Assembly (NCBI GenBank): GCA_943371025.1
Contig: CALRTC020000029.1
Span: 1 to 64,000, forward strand
Length of the DNA: 64,000 nt
Source: Niveispirillum sp943371025
GTDB lineage: Bacteria > Pseudomonadota > Alphaproteobacteria > Azospirillales > Azospirillaceae
Direction: 5' to 3'
Position numbers and translations under genes: made by a program. Below, one piece after another: positions 23,053 to 33,647 of the stretch (position 1 is the stretch's first letter; every line of letters starts with the position of its first letter). A model generated the notes under the pieces. It searched no databases and had not been told where the DNA came from. It saw only the letters and a list, made by a program, of their open reading frames with translations.

Positions 23053-25992
23053 ATGGCCCCCTACGATCAAGCCCCGAGCGAGCGCCTCTCCTTCCTTTTC
23101 GGCGCCAACGGAACCTTCATCGCGGAACTCTACGCCCGCTACCGGCAGGACCCGACCTCGGTCGACGCGAGCTGGCAATCCTTCTTCGCCGAACTGGGCG
23201 ATGACGGACATGCCATCCTGGCCGAACTGAACGGCGCGTCGTGGGCCAAGACCACGGCGAAGGTGATCGGTGCCCCCGATCCGGACGCGCCCCCGCCGGC
23301 CAAGCCCGGCAAGGGTGACAAGGCCGCCCCGACGCCGGCCGCCGCGGCCCCCGTTGTGCAGGGTTTCACCCCCGAACAGGTCCGTCAGGCGCAGCTGGAC
23401 AGCATCCGCGCCCTGATGCTGATCCGTAATTACCGCGTGCGCGGCCATCTGCTGGCCAAGCTGGACCCGCTGGGCATGGACAAGCGGGCCGACCATGTGG
23501 AGCTGGATTACCGCCATCACGGCTTCACCGACGCCGACCTGGACCGTCCGATCTTCATCAATCAGGTGCTGGGGATGGAGGTTGCCACCCTGCGCCAGAT
23601 CGTCGACGCCCTGCAGCGCACCTATTGCGGCCATATCGGCGTCGAGTTCATGCATATCCAGGACCCCGAGCAGAAGGCCTGGATCCAGAGCCGCATCGAG
23701 GGCATCCGCAACCAGACCGATTTCACCACCAATGGCAAGAAGGCCATCCTGCAGCGCCTGACGGCCGCCGAAGGGTTCGAACGCTTCTGCCAGGTGAAGT
23801 GGACGGGCACCAAGCGGTTCGGCCTGGAAGGCGGCGAAGTGCTGGTCCCGGCGCTGGAACAGGTGATGAAGCGCGGCGGCCAGCTGGGCCTGCAGGAGAT
23901 CGTGCTGGGCATGGCCCACCGTGGCCGCCTGAACGTGCTGGCCAATGTCATGGGCAAGCCCTTCAAGGCCATCTTCAGCGAGTTCCAGGGCAACCCCGCG
24001 AACCCGGAAGATGTGCAGGGCTCCGGCGACGTGAAGTACCATATGGGTACCTCCAGCGACCGTGACTTCGATGGCAACACCATCCACCTGTCGCTGTCGC
24101 CCAACCCGTCGCACCTGGAAGTCGTCAACCCCGTCGTCTGCGGCCGCGTGCGCGCCAAGCAGTGCCAGATTTCCGGCCAGGTGCCGCCGTCGGACGAAAG
24201 CCGCAACCAGGTGCTGGGCGTGCTGCTGCATGGCGACGCCGCCTTTGCCGGCCAGGGTCTGGTGCCCGAAACGCTGCTGCTGTCCGAGCTGAAGGGCTAC
24301 CGCACGGGCGGCATCATCCATTTCATCATCAACAACCAGATCGGCTTCACCACCGCCCCGCAATATAGCCGTGGCGGCCCGTACCCCACGGAAGTGGCCA
24401 AGTCGATCCAGGCCCCGATCTTCCATGTCAATGGCGACGATCCCGAAGCCGTCATCCATGTCAGCCGCATCGCCATCGAATTCCGTCAGAAGTTCCTGAA
24501 GGATGTCGTGGTCGATATCGTCTGCTATCGCCGCCAGGGCCATAATGAAGGCGACGAGCCGGCGTTCACGCAGCCGCTGATGTACAAGACCATCGCCAAG
24601 CAGACGACGACCCGCGCGCTCTACGTCAACCAGCTGGTCGCCGAGGGTGTCATCACCCAGGCGGAGGGCGACGCGTTCGTGGCCGAGTTCAATGCCCAGA
24701 TGGAGCAGGAATTCCAGGCCGCCAATTCCTACAAGCCCAACAAGGCCGACTGGCTGGAAGGCAAGTGGGCGGGCCTGTCCCCGGCCCCGGCCGATGTCGC
24801 CCGCGGCAACACTGCCGTCGGCATGGACCTGCTGAAGGAAGTGGGTCTGGCCCTGTGCAAGACGCCTTCGGACTTCAATGTCAATTCCAAAGTCGCCCGC
24901 CAGCTGAAGGCCAAGCAGGAAGCCATCGAGAGCGGCCAGGGCATCGACTGGGCCACGGGCGAGGCGCTGGCCTTCGGCACGCTGCTGGTGGAAGGTTATA
25001 CCGTCCGCCTGTCCGGCCAGGATGTGGGCCGCGGCACCTTCTCCCACCGCCATTGCGTGCTGGTCGACCAGGTGAACGAGAACAAGTTCGTTCCCCTGAA
25101 TTTCATCCGCCCGGACAAGCAGGCGACCTTCGAAGTGCATGACAGCCCGCTGTCGGAAGCGGCCGTGCTGGGCTTCGAATATGGTTTCTCGCTGACGGAA
25201 CCGCGCGCCCTGACCATCTGGGAAGCCCAGTTCGGCGACTTCGTCAATGGCGCCCAGGTCATCATCGACCAGTTCATCAGCAGCGCCGAGTCGAAGTGGC
25301 TGCGCATGTCCGGTCTGGTCATGCTGCTGCCGCACGGCATGGAAGGCCAGGGTCCGGAGCACAGCTCCGCCCGTCTGGAGCGCTTCCTGCAGGGCTCGGC
25401 GGAAGATAACTGGCAGGTCTGCAACATCACGACGCCCGCCAACTATTTCCATGCGCTGCGCCGGCAGATCCATCGCGACTTCCGCAAGCCGCTGATCATC
25501 ATGTCGCCGAAGTCGCTGCTGCGTCACAAGCTGGCCGTGTCGCCGCTGGAGATGTTCTCCGCCGACCAGACCTTCCACCGCGTTCTTTACGAAACGGGCG
25601 TGGATCTGGTGTCGAACGACAAGATCCGCCGCGTCGTGCTCTGCTCCGGCAAGGTCTATTACGACCTGTTCCAGGAGCGCGAGAACCGGGGCGTCAAGGA
25701 CATTGCCATCGTCCGCCTGGAACAGCTCTATCCGTTCCCCGCCGACGCGCTGGCCCTGGAACTGGCCAAGTACCCGAATGCCGACGTCGTCTGGTGCCAG
25801 GAGGAGTCGGAGAACCAGGGTGGCTGGCTGTTCGCCGATCGCCGCATCGAGAAGGTGCTGACCAGCATCGGTCACAAGGCGGGTCGTCCGAAATATGCCG
25901 GCCGTCCGGATTCGGCCGCCCCCGCCACCGGCCTTCTGAAGCGCCACAACCAGGAGCAGGCAAAGCTTCTGGACGACGCGCTGACGATCTGA
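23053..25992 (+). CDS. sucA: 2-oxoglutarate dehydrogenase E1 component
   Basis: Thiamine-diphosphate decarboxylase of the 2-oxoglutarate dehydrogenase complex, about 979 residues. The N-terminus LFGANGTFIAELYARYRQDP and PTSVDASWQSFF is typical. Active-site stretches include GMAHRGRLNVLANV, YHMG, NPSHLEVVNP, HGDAAFAGQG and CYRRQGHNEGDEPAFTQPLMY. The ATG at 23053 is preferred; a GTG ten codons earlier (23023) is possible. It is followed after 52 bp by sucB, forming an operon on the plus strand, away from sucC-sucD and mdh, which lie on the minus strand 12 kb to the right. Confidence 0.97.
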   Translation: MAPYDQAPSERLSFLFGANGTFIAELYARYRQDPTSVDASWQSFFAELGDDGHAILAELNGASWAKTTAKVIGAPDPDAPPPAKPGKGDKAAPTPAAAAPVVQGFTPEQVRQAQLDSIRALMLIRNYRVRGHLLAKLDPLGMDKRADHVELDYRHHGFTDADLDRPIFINQVLGMEVATLRQIVDALQRTYCGHIGVEFMHIQDPEQKAWIQSRIEGIRNQTDFTTNGKKAILQRLTAAEGFERFCQVKWTGTKRFGLEGGEVLVPALEQVMKRGGQLGLQEIVLGMAHRGRLNVLANVMGKPFKAIFSEFQGNPANPEDVQGSGDVKYHMGTSSDRDFDGNTIHLSLSPNPSHLEVVNPVVCGRVRAKQCQISGQVPPSDESRNQVLGVLLHGDAAFAGQGLVPETLLLSELKGYRTGGIIHFIINNQIGFTTAPQYSRGGPYPTEVAKSIQAPIFHVNGDDPEAVIHVSRIAIEFRQKFLKDVVVDIVCYRRQGHNEGDEPAFTQPLMYKTIAKQTTTRALYVNQLVAEGVITQAEGDAFVAEFNAQMEQEFQAANSYKPNKADWLEGKWAGLSPAPADVARGNTAVGMDLLKEVGLALCKTPSDFNVNSKVARQLKAKQEAIESGQGIDWATGEALAFGTLLVEGYTVRLSGQDVGRGTFSHRHCVLVDQVNENKFVPLNFIRPDKQATFEVHDSPLSEAAVLGFEYGFSLTEPRALTIWEAQFGDFVNGAQVIIDQFISSAESKWLRMSGLVMLLPHGMEGQGPEHSSARLERFLQGSAEDNWQVCNITTPANYFHALRRQIHRDFRKPLIIMSPKSLLRHKLAVSPLEMFSADQTFHRVLYETGVDLVSNDKIRRVVLCSGKVYYDLFQERENRGVKDIAIVRLEQLYPFPADALALELAKYPNADVVWCQEESENQGGWLFADRRIEKVLTSIGHKAGRPKYAGRPDSAAPATGLLKRHNQEQAKLLDDALTI

Positions 25993-26044
25993 TCCGCCGA
26001 CAACCCCATCCAAACAGACCATCCAAACACGAAGGCCACAGAAC

Positions 26045-27268
26045 ATGGCGACGGAAATCAAGGTGCCCACCCTGGGCGAATCGGTCACGGAAGCGACGGT
26101 TGCCCGCTGGCTGAAGAAGGTCGGCGACGCCATCAATGTCGACGACGCCCTGGTGGAACTGGAAACCGACAAGGTGACGCTGGAAGTCAACGCGTCGGCC
26201 GCCGGCGTGCTGAGCGAGATCGTCGCCGGTGAAGGCGCCAATGTCGCCGTCGGCGCCCTGCTGGGCACCATCGGTGAAGGGTCGGGCGCCGCCCCGGCCC
26301 CGGCCGCCGCGGCGGCTCCGGCTGCCGCCCCCATCCCGGCCGCGGTTCAGACCGCGCCGGCCGCCACGGCCCCGGTCATGCCGGCCGCCGCCAAGATCGC
26401 CGCCGACAATGGCGTCGACACGGGCGCCATCGCCGGCACCGGCAAGGATGGCCGCGTGACCAAGGGTGACGTGCTGGCCACGATCGAGACGGCGAAGGCC
26501 GCCCCGGCCCCGGTCGCCGCCCCCGCGCCCAAGCCCGCCCCGGCCCCGTCGGGTCCGCGCGCCAAGGCCGACCGCGAGGAACGCGTGCGCATGACCCGTC
26601 TGCGCCAGCGCATCGCCGAGCGTCTGAAGGAAGCGCAGAACACGGCCGCCATGCTGACCACCTTCAACGAGGTGGACATGACGAACGTGATCGCCATGCG
26701 CAACCAGCTGAAGGACGCGTTCGAGAAGAAGCATGGCGTGAAGCTGGGCTTCATGTCCTTCTTCGTGAAGGCCTGCCTGGTGGCCCTGAAGGAGCTGCCG
26801 GCGGTGAACGCGGAGATCGACGGCACCGACCTGGTCTATAAGAACTATTACGACATCGGTGTCGCCGTCGGCACGCCGCAGGGTCTGGTGGTTCCGGTCG
26901 TCCGCGATGCCGACAAGCTGTCCTTTGCCGGCGTGGAAAAGACCATCGGCGAGCTGGGCAAGAAGGCCCGTGACGGCAAGCTGTCCATGGAAGACCTGTC
27001 GGGCGGCACCTTCACCATCTCCAACGGTGGTGTCTATGGCTCGCTGATGTCGACGCCGATCCTGAACACGCCGCAGTCCGGCATCCTGGGCATGCACAAG
27101 ACCATGGACCGCGCCGTCGTCGTGAACGGCAAGGTCGAAGTGCGCCCCATGATGTATCTGGCGCTCTCCTATGACCACCGCATCATCGACGGCCGTGAGG
27201 CCGTGACCTTCCTGGTGCGCGTCAAGGAGTGCATCGAGAACCCGGAGCGCATCCTGCTGGATGTCTGA
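26045..27268 (+). CDS. sucB: Dihydrolipoyl succinyltransferase (2-oxoglutarate dehydrogenase E2)
   Basis: A 407-residue E2 component. One lipoyl domain (1-77) has the modified Lys43 in ETDKVTLEV. An Ala/Pro linker and an E1/E3-binding domain (about 117-152, KIAADNGVDTGAIAGTGKDG) follow. The catalytic acyltransferase domain (about 180-407) ends with the active-site SYDHRIIDGREAV. It sits 52 bp after sucA and is followed by a strong terminator at 27290. No dihydrolipoamide dehydrogenase gene follows, so E3 must come from another locus. Confidence 0.97.
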   Translation: MATEIKVPTLGESVTEATVARWLKKVGDAINVDDALVELETDKVTLEVNASAAGVLSEIVAGEGANVAVGALLGTIGEGSGAAPAPAAAAAPAAAPIPAAVQTAPAATAPVMPAAAKIAADNGVDTGAIAGTGKDGRVTKGDVLATIETAKAAPAPVAAPAPKPAPAPSGPRAKADREERVRMTRLRQRIAERLKEAQNTAAMLTTFNEVDMTNVIAMRNQLKDAFEKKHGVKLGFMSFFVKACLVALKELPAVNAEIDGTDLVYKNYYDIGVAVGTPQGLVVPVVRDADKLSFAGVEKTIGELGKKARDGKLSMEDLSGGTFTISNGGVYGSLMSTPILNTPQSGILGMHKTMDRAVVVNGKVEVRPMMYLALSYDHRIIDGREAVTFLVRVKECIENPERILLDV

Positions 27269-27289
27269 CCGGTTGTTCTGGACCAACGG

Positions 27290-27320
27290 AAAGGCCGCTC
27301 CCACCGGGGCGGCCTTTTTT
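27290..27320 (+). terminator. Rho-independent terminator of sucAB
   Basis: AAAGGCCGC, a 9-base loop, then GCGGCCTTTTTT. A GC-rich stem is followed directly by a run of six T, 22 bp after the sucB stop. Confidence 0.93.
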
Positions 27321-27406
27321 GTTGCCCGGCGCCGGGCGCGAAGCCGCCCGTGACAAGCGGGCGGGGACATGGTTGAACTGTCCGTTGGGCAGTGCGGGTG
27401 GCTGGT

Positions 27407-29698
27407 ATGGATTTGGTGGTTACCCTGGACATCACGACCCAACTGGTCACCTTTGCGGTGGTCGGGCTGGGGCTTGGCGTCGCCATGATCATCTATTGGT
27501 GGCGGCAGCGGGCCGTGCCGGGCCTGGGGCTGCTGACCATCGGTGTCATCCTGGGGGCCAGCGGCGTGGCGCTGGTGGCGGGGCGCGCGTTCTTCCCGCT
27601 CTGGATCTCGGTGATGGCGGGCAATGCCATTGTCGGCTCCTCGCATGTCGCCCTGCTGGGGGGGCTGCGGCTGTTCTATGGAAGGCCGGCGCGCACGGGC
27701 CTGGTGGCGGGATCGCTGGCGCTGGTGACCGCCGTCCTGACCTATGACGTGTTCACGCGCGACGACATCATCCTGCGGTCGGTCATCACCACCATCTGGC
27801 TGGTCTGCATGAAGCTGCTTGTCGCCTATGAATGCTGGCGCTATGGCCGCACCGCGACGCCCCGCCTGTGGGTGGTGATGGTGGTGATCTTCGGCAGCAT
27901 GGCCGTGGTGATGACCTACCGCATCATCGATATCCTGATGCATCCCCAAGCCGGGGGACTGTTCGCGGCCAATCCGGCCGCGTCGCTGAATTTCCTGCTG
28001 GCCACGCTGGGGCTGGTGGTGGGCTCCATCGCCATCATGGTCATCAGCAACGAACGATTGCAGCACCGGCTGGAACAGGAAGCGGCCGAGAATGCCCGCG
28101 TGGCGCAGGAGCGCGACCGTGCCGCCCAGACGGCTGACGCGGCCAACCGCGCCAAATCGGTGTTCCTGGCAGCCGTCAGCCACGAGATCCGCACCCCCGT
28201 CAATGCCGTGCTGGGCGGGCTGGAAATCCTGGAAAGTCAGCCCGTGGCCGGCGGGGCCGCGCAGCGCAAGGTGCTGGAGGTGATGGAAAAGGCGGGCCAG
28301 TCGATGCTGGCGCTGCTGGACGATCTGCTGGACATCACCCGGATCGAGGCGGGGCACCTGTCGCTGGTGCCGCAGCCGGTGGACCTGCACCAGCGCCTGC
28401 ACGACGCCATCGACCTGATGGCGGGCCGCGCCTCGGCCAGCGGCCTGTCGCTGGATCTGGTGATTGCCCCCGATGTGCCCCGCCATGTCAGCGTCGATCC
28501 AGCGCGCCTGCGTCAGATCCTGCTGAACCTGATCGGCAACGGCATCAAGTTCACCGAGCGGGGCGGCCTGCGGGTGGAGGTGACGCGCCGGCCCCCGCCC
28601 GCGACGCGCCCCGGCGGCGCCCCACCCGCCGCGGTGGCGCTGCGCATCACCATCGCGGATACCGGCATCGGCATCGACCCGGACAAGCTGCCCCGCATCT
28701 TCGACGCCTTCTATCAGGCCGAAGCCGGAAACAGCCGCCGCTTTGGCGGGGTCGGGCTGGGCCTGGCCATCTGCAAGCGGCTGATCGACATGATGGGCGG
28801 TGCCATCCAGGTGGACAGCGCGCCCGGCCATGGCACGGTCTTCACCCTGGACCTGCCGATGCCCCTGGCCGCAGCACCCGTGCAACCCACCGGCGCCCGC
28901 CTGCTGCCCTACTGGACCAGCCGCCCGCAGATCCTGCTGGTCGAGGATGACCAGGTGAACCAGTTTGTGGCGAGCCAGCTGCTGACCCGCCAGGGCATTC
29001 ATGTCACGACCGCGGAAGATGGGGAAACGGCGCTGCGCCTGCTGGAGAGCCTGCCGGTCCGGCTGGTGCTGATGGATATCGGCATGCCGGGGCTGGACGG
29101 GTTCGAGACGACGGCGCGGCTGCGCGCGTCGGGCGGGCCCATGGCCGATGTGCCGGTCGTGGCCCTGACGGCCAATGTCCTGCCGGAAACCGTGGCCCGC
29201 AGCCGCGCGGTGGGCATGCAGGGATTCCTGTCCAAGCCCATCAAGCTGGAAGAGATGCTGGCGATGCTGGCCCGGCACATCCCGCCGGACGGTGTCGGTG
29301 CGGTTGCGGTGGGAGGGGCGGCGGAGGTGGCGGCGGCGCCGGCCGCGCGCCCGGCCGATACGGGCCCCCTGGCCGGTTTGCGCAGCAAGCTGGGCGGACC
29401 CGCCATCGACACATTGCTGACGCTTGCCGCACAGAATGTTGCTGAGGCGCGCCAGCATCTGCGACCCGTCGACAGTGACGGTCCGCAGCCGGATGTGGGG
29501 GCGATCCGGCGGCTGGCGCTGCGCCTTGCCGACGGGCTGGATGCCGTGGGTTTTCCCGCAGATGCGCAGGCTTTGCGCGATTGTCTGGCCCTTTTGCGGG
29601 CGGGTCAGCCCATGAATACGGCCCTGGCCGCCATGGATGCCATCCTGGCCGATGCCCAGGCCCGACTGCCCCGGCCACGGGCCACTGCGGCGGAATGA
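27407..29698 (+). CDS. Hybrid sensor histidine kinase with C-terminal receiver and degenerate HPt-like tail
   Basis: A protein of about 763 residues. The N-terminal third holds six or seven hydrophobic segments (about 10-220). A dimerisation domain has the phospho-acceptor His in AVSHEIRTPVNAVLG, and the ATPase domain has NLIGNGIKFTERGG, ADTGIGIDPDKLPRIFD and FGGVGLGLAICKRL. The receiver has ILLVEDDQVNQ, phospho-Asp in LMDIGMPGLDG and Lys in LSKPIKLEEM. The last 100 residues look like a phosphotransfer domain, but the expected HxLKG motif reads ALRLADGLDAVG, without His. Phosphate would have to pass to a separate partner. I prefer ATG 27407 to a GTG five codons earlier. The ligand is unknown. 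Confidence 0.9.
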   Translation: MDLVVTLDITTQLVTFAVVGLGLGVAMIIYWWRQRAVPGLGLLTIGVILGASGVALVAGRAFFPLWISVMAGNAIVGSSHVALLGGLRLFYGRPARTGLVAGSLALVTAVLTYDVFTRDDIILRSVITTIWLVCMKLLVAYECWRYGRTATPRLWVVMVVIFGSMAVVMTYRIIDILMHPQAGGLFAANPAASLNFLLATLGLVVGSIAIMVISNERLQHRLEQEAAENARVAQERDRAAQTADAANRAKSVFLAAVSHEIRTPVNAVLGGLEILESQPVAGGAAQRKVLEVMEKAGQSMLALLDDLLDITRIEAGHLSLVPQPVDLHQRLHDAIDLMAGRASASGLSLDLVIAPDVPRHVSVDPARLRQILLNLIGNGIKFTERGGLRVEVTRRPPPATRPGGAPPAAVALRITIADTGIGIDPDKLPRIFDAFYQAEAGNSRRFGGVGLGLAICKRLIDMMGGAIQVDSAPGHGTVFTLDLPMPLAAAPVQPTGARLLPYWTSRPQILLVEDDQVNQFVASQLLTRQGIHVTTAEDGETALRLLESLPVRLVLMDIGMPGLDGFETTARLRASGGPMADVPVVALTANVLPETVARSRAVGMQGFLSKPIKLEEMLAMLARHIPPDGVGAVAVGGAAEVAAAPAARPADTGPLAGLRSKLGGPAIDTLLTLAAQNVAEARQHLRPVDSDGPQPDVGAIRRLALRLADGLDAVGFPADAQALRDCLALLRAGQPMNTALAAMDAILADAQARLPRPRATAAE

Positions 29699-29891
29699 CC
29701 CGCCCCGCAGCGGCGGCGGTTTCCAATGTTTCACTATTCGACAGCCATTTTGGTCGCACGATAAATTGATCCAAGTCAGAGAAGCATCCGCGTCGAAGGC
29801 CTATAAACGGTCCTCGAAGACGACGCATGAAGCTGCGCCAAAATATGCCGAAGGAAACATTCCGCCGGCAGACAATATAGGAGCCTATTCC

Positions 29892-30551
29892 ATGAAGAAG
29901 TTCGCTGTTCCGGCGGTTGCCGCCGCGCTGACTGTCGCCGCCGTTGCCGCCATGCCCGCCCAGGCCGAGAAGGCCGCCGGGGATCTGCTCGTGCGTGGCC
30001 GTGTGATCTATGTCACCCCCGACGAGAGCAGCAGCCTGAAGCTGGGTAGCACCGCCATTGCCGGCAAGGCCTCGGTTGACGACTCCGTCGTGCCGGAGCT
30101 GGATTTCAGCTACTTCTTCACCGATAACCTGGCCGCCGAACTGATCCTGGGCACGACCCACCACAATGCCATCGCCGCCAAGGGCTCGCCGCTGGGCGCC
30201 TCGGTCGATCTGGGTGATGTGTGGCTGCTGCCGCCGACCCTGACCCTGCAGTACCATTTCAACCCGAAGGGCAAGATCAGCCCCTATGTCGGCGCCGGCA
30301 TCAACTACACCATTTTCTACGGTGAGGATCCGGGCGCTGCCAAGAGCATCAGCTATGACAACAATTTCGGCGTGGCGGCCCAGGCCGGCGTCGATGTCGA
30401 GCTGAACAACAAGTGGTCGCTGAACCTGGACGTCAAGAAGCTGTGGCTGAAGACGGACGTGACGGTCGATGCCGGTCTGGCTTCCAAGATCTATGCCGAT
30501 ACCAAGCTGAACCCCTGGATCATCGGTGTCGGCGTCGGTTACCGCTTCTGA
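29892..30551 (+). CDS. ompW: OmpW-family outer membrane protein
   Basis: A 219-residue beta-barrel. The signal peptide is about residues 1-25, ending MPAQA-E. The OmpW pattern is visible: DLLVRGRVIYVTPDESSS, VPELDFSYFFTDNLAAELILG, TLTLQYHFNPKGKISPYVGAGINYT and the terminal IIGVGVGYRF with the C-terminal Phe used for outer-membrane insertion. AGGAG lies nine bases before the ATG at 29892. The 190 bp upstream are relatively AT-rich and probably carry its promoter. OmpW proteins form narrow hydrophobic channels; the substrate here is unknown. Confidence 0.93.
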   Translation: MKKFAVPAVAAALTVAAVAAMPAQAEKAAGDLLVRGRVIYVTPDESSSLKLGSTAIAGKASVDDSVVPELDFSYFFTDNLAAELILGTTHHNAIAAKGSPLGASVDLGDVWLLPPTLTLQYHFNPKGKISPYVGAGINYTIFYGEDPGAAKSISYDNNFGVAAQAGVDVELNNKWSLNLDVKKLWLKTDVTVDAGLASKIYADTKLNPWIIGVGVGYRF

Positions 30552-30715
30552 TTTGATGGTCTTCTGAACGGGACCGTCCCAGAGACTGGGGGCGGCCATG
30601 TTGGGAAGGGGCTTGGCCTCGGCGGCATCCGGGGGTACATAAGCCGCTTCGCAACGTGGCCGCCCCCGGGCCTTTTTGGGGGTCGGCCTTGTCATTCAAG
30701 ATCTGGAGCACGCCC

Positions 30716-31838
<1,123 letters not shown>

Positions 31839-31867
31839 TGGCGATCATCACCGGCAGTTGATTGCGG

Positions 31868-31905
31868 AGGCCCGGCAACAATCTGTTGCCGGGCCTTTGT
31901 TTTTC
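31868..31905 (+). terminator. Rho-independent terminator after prfB
   Basis: AGGCCCGGCAACA, loop ATC, TGTTGCCGGGCCT, then TTGTTTTT. It is a 13-bp perfect stem 30 bp after the prfB stop. Confidence 0.93.
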
Positions 31906-32021
31906 CAGCAAAAATGGCCGTCACCATCCGCTGTGTCCGGGGCGGACCCATCATTCCCCGGTCCGCGAGAATAAGACGTCCCGCGTCCGCGCCGCAGGGA
32001 CAATAGGGGGAAACCGTCAAG

Positions 32022-33647
32022 ATGGTGTCGGACAATATGGGACTGGAGCCGGGCCTGGACGGAATGGCCGGTGAGAACCGGCTGTTTGCAGCCTATTTCA
32101 ACAGCACCTCGCAGGTCCTGATCGTCCTGGATGGCGCCGGCACGGTGCTGGCCGCAAACCGGGCTGCCCTGCGCGTCGGTGATCTGGGACCGGCCGCGGT
32201 GACCGGCATGCCCTTGTGGGAGACGCCCTGGTGGCGGGGTGCGCCAGAGGCCCGCGACCGGCTGCATTCTGCGGTGCAGGCGGCCTGCCAGGGGGCCACC
32301 GTCCGTTTCGATGTGGCGACGGGCCCCGAAACGGGCGCTCCCCTGGTATTTGACCTGTCGGTCACGCCCATCGTGCGCGACGGTGCCGGTACGGTCCGCC
32401 TGATGGTGGAAGGGCGCGACGTGACGGAGGCGCGTGACATTGAACAGGCGCTGCGCACCAACGAACAGCGCCTGCGCGACATAGTCGAAGGATCGGTACA
32501 GGGGATTGTCGTCCATCAGGACAACCGCATCCTGTTCTGCAACCCCGCCTATGCCCAGATATTAGGCTATCCGTCGGTGCTGGACGTGCTGGGCACCGAT
32601 CTGACCAGGATCATCCCCGAGGAAGGACGCGAGCAGGCCGAGCGAGCCTGGAAGATCCTGCTGTCCGGCGGCAAGCTGCCCATCATCCGCGGCGCCCCCA
32701 ACCTGAAGCAGGATGGCAGCCTGATCCAGGTCGATGTGCTGGCCCGCCGCATCGTCTGGGATGGGCATTATGCCATCCAGGCCACCGTGGTGGACGTCAC
32801 GGCCCAGACGACGGCCGCCGCCGCAGAGGCGGCGCGGCTGGCCGCGGAAGCCGCCTCGCAGACCAAATCCGCCTTCATCGCCACGATGAGCCATGAATTG
32901 CGGACGCCGCTGAACGCCATCCTGGGTTTTGCCGGCATGATCGCCAGCGGGGAACGCGGGCGGGCCGCCGATCAGCGCCATGCCGAGTTTGCCGGCGACA
33001 TCATCGTGGCGGCCCGGCACCTGCTGTCCGTCATCAACGACATGCTGCATCTATCCAAGATCGAGGCCGGTCGCCTGATTCTGGAGCCGTGCTGGATCCC
33101 CGTTGAAGGGGAATTGCGGCAGGTCCAGCGCATCGCCCTGGGGCTGGTCCAGGACAAGACGCTGGATATCGGTGTCAGCCTGCCGGAAGGCGCGCCAGTG
33201 CTGCTGCGCGCCGATGAGCGGGCATTGCGTCAATTGCTGCTGAACATCATCGGCAATGCCGTGAAGTTCACGCCCGACGGTGGGCGCATCCGTCTGGCCG
33301 CGGATATGGACCCTGCCGATGGCACATTGACCCTGTCGGTGACAGATACCGGCGTCGGCATCCCCGCCGATGATCTGGAACGGATCTGGCGCCCGTTCGA
33401 ACAGGTCGGGCGGGTGCAGGACCATCAGAACGGCACCGGCCTGGGCCTGTCCATCGCGCGGGCGCTGGCGGAACTGCATGGGGCCGCGGTGTCGGTCGAC
33501 AGCGTGCTGGGACAGGGGACGACCTTCCGCTTCCGCTTCCCCGCCGATCATGTGGCCCGCGGCGCCATATCGCGTCACGAGACCGGCAATGATGCCGAAA
33601 GAAGCTCAGCCCACACTGTCACGGGCCACACCGTCACGGGACCCTGA
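32022..33647 (+). CDS. PAS-domain histidine kinase (cytoplasmic)
   Basis: A 541-residue soluble histidine kinase. PAS-like domains lie at about 20-140 (FNSTSQVLIVLDGAGTVLAANRAAL) and 150-265 (IVEGSVQGIVVHQDNRILFCNPAYAQILGY). The dimerisation domain follows, with the phospho-acceptor His in ATMSHELRTPLNAILGFAG. The ATPase domain has NIIGNAVKFTPDGG, TDTGVGIPADDLERIWRPF and GTGLGLSIARAL. No membrane segment or receiver domain is present, and no response regulator gene is adjacent, so it is an orphan kinase. The signal is unknown. Confidence 0.92.
   Translation: MVSDNMGLEPGLDGMAGENRLFAAYFNSTSQVLIVLDGAGTVLAANRAALRVGDLGPAAVTGMPLWETPWWRGAPEARDRLHSAVQAACQGATVRFDVATGPETGAPLVFDLSVTPIVRDGAGTVRLMVEGRDVTEARDIEQALRTNEQRLRDIVEGSVQGIVVHQDNRILFCNPAYAQILGYPSVLDVLGTDLTRIIPEEGREQAERAWKILLSGGKLPIIRGAPNLKQDGSLIQVDVLARRIVWDGHYAIQATVVDVTAQTTAAAAEAARLAAEAASQTKSAFIATMSHELRTPLNAILGFAGMIASGERGRAADQRHAEFAGDIIVAARHLLSVINDMLHLSKIEAGRLILEPCWIPVEGELRQVQRIALGLVQDKTLDIGVSLPEGAPVLLRADERALRQLLLNIIGNAVKFTPDGGRIRLAADMDPADGTLTLSVTDTGVGIPADDLERIWRPFEQVGRVQDHQNGTGLGLSIARALAELHGAAVSVDSVLGQGTTFRFRFPADHVARGAISRHETGNDAERSSAHTVTGHTVTGP

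Noticed and set aside
23026..26334. A 1102-residue open frame on the minus strand, opposite sucA
   Set aside because: It is a shadow of sucA in high-GC DNA: the opposite strand encodes clear 2-oxoglutarate dehydrogenase motifs, and the translated product is low-complexity His/Gln/Ala-rich with no family character.
25694..29734. A 1346-residue minus-strand open frame across sucA, sucB and the hybrid kinase
   Set aside because: It spans three real genes and a rho-independent terminator, and the product is repetitive His/Gln/Arg-rich sequence typical of antisense frames.
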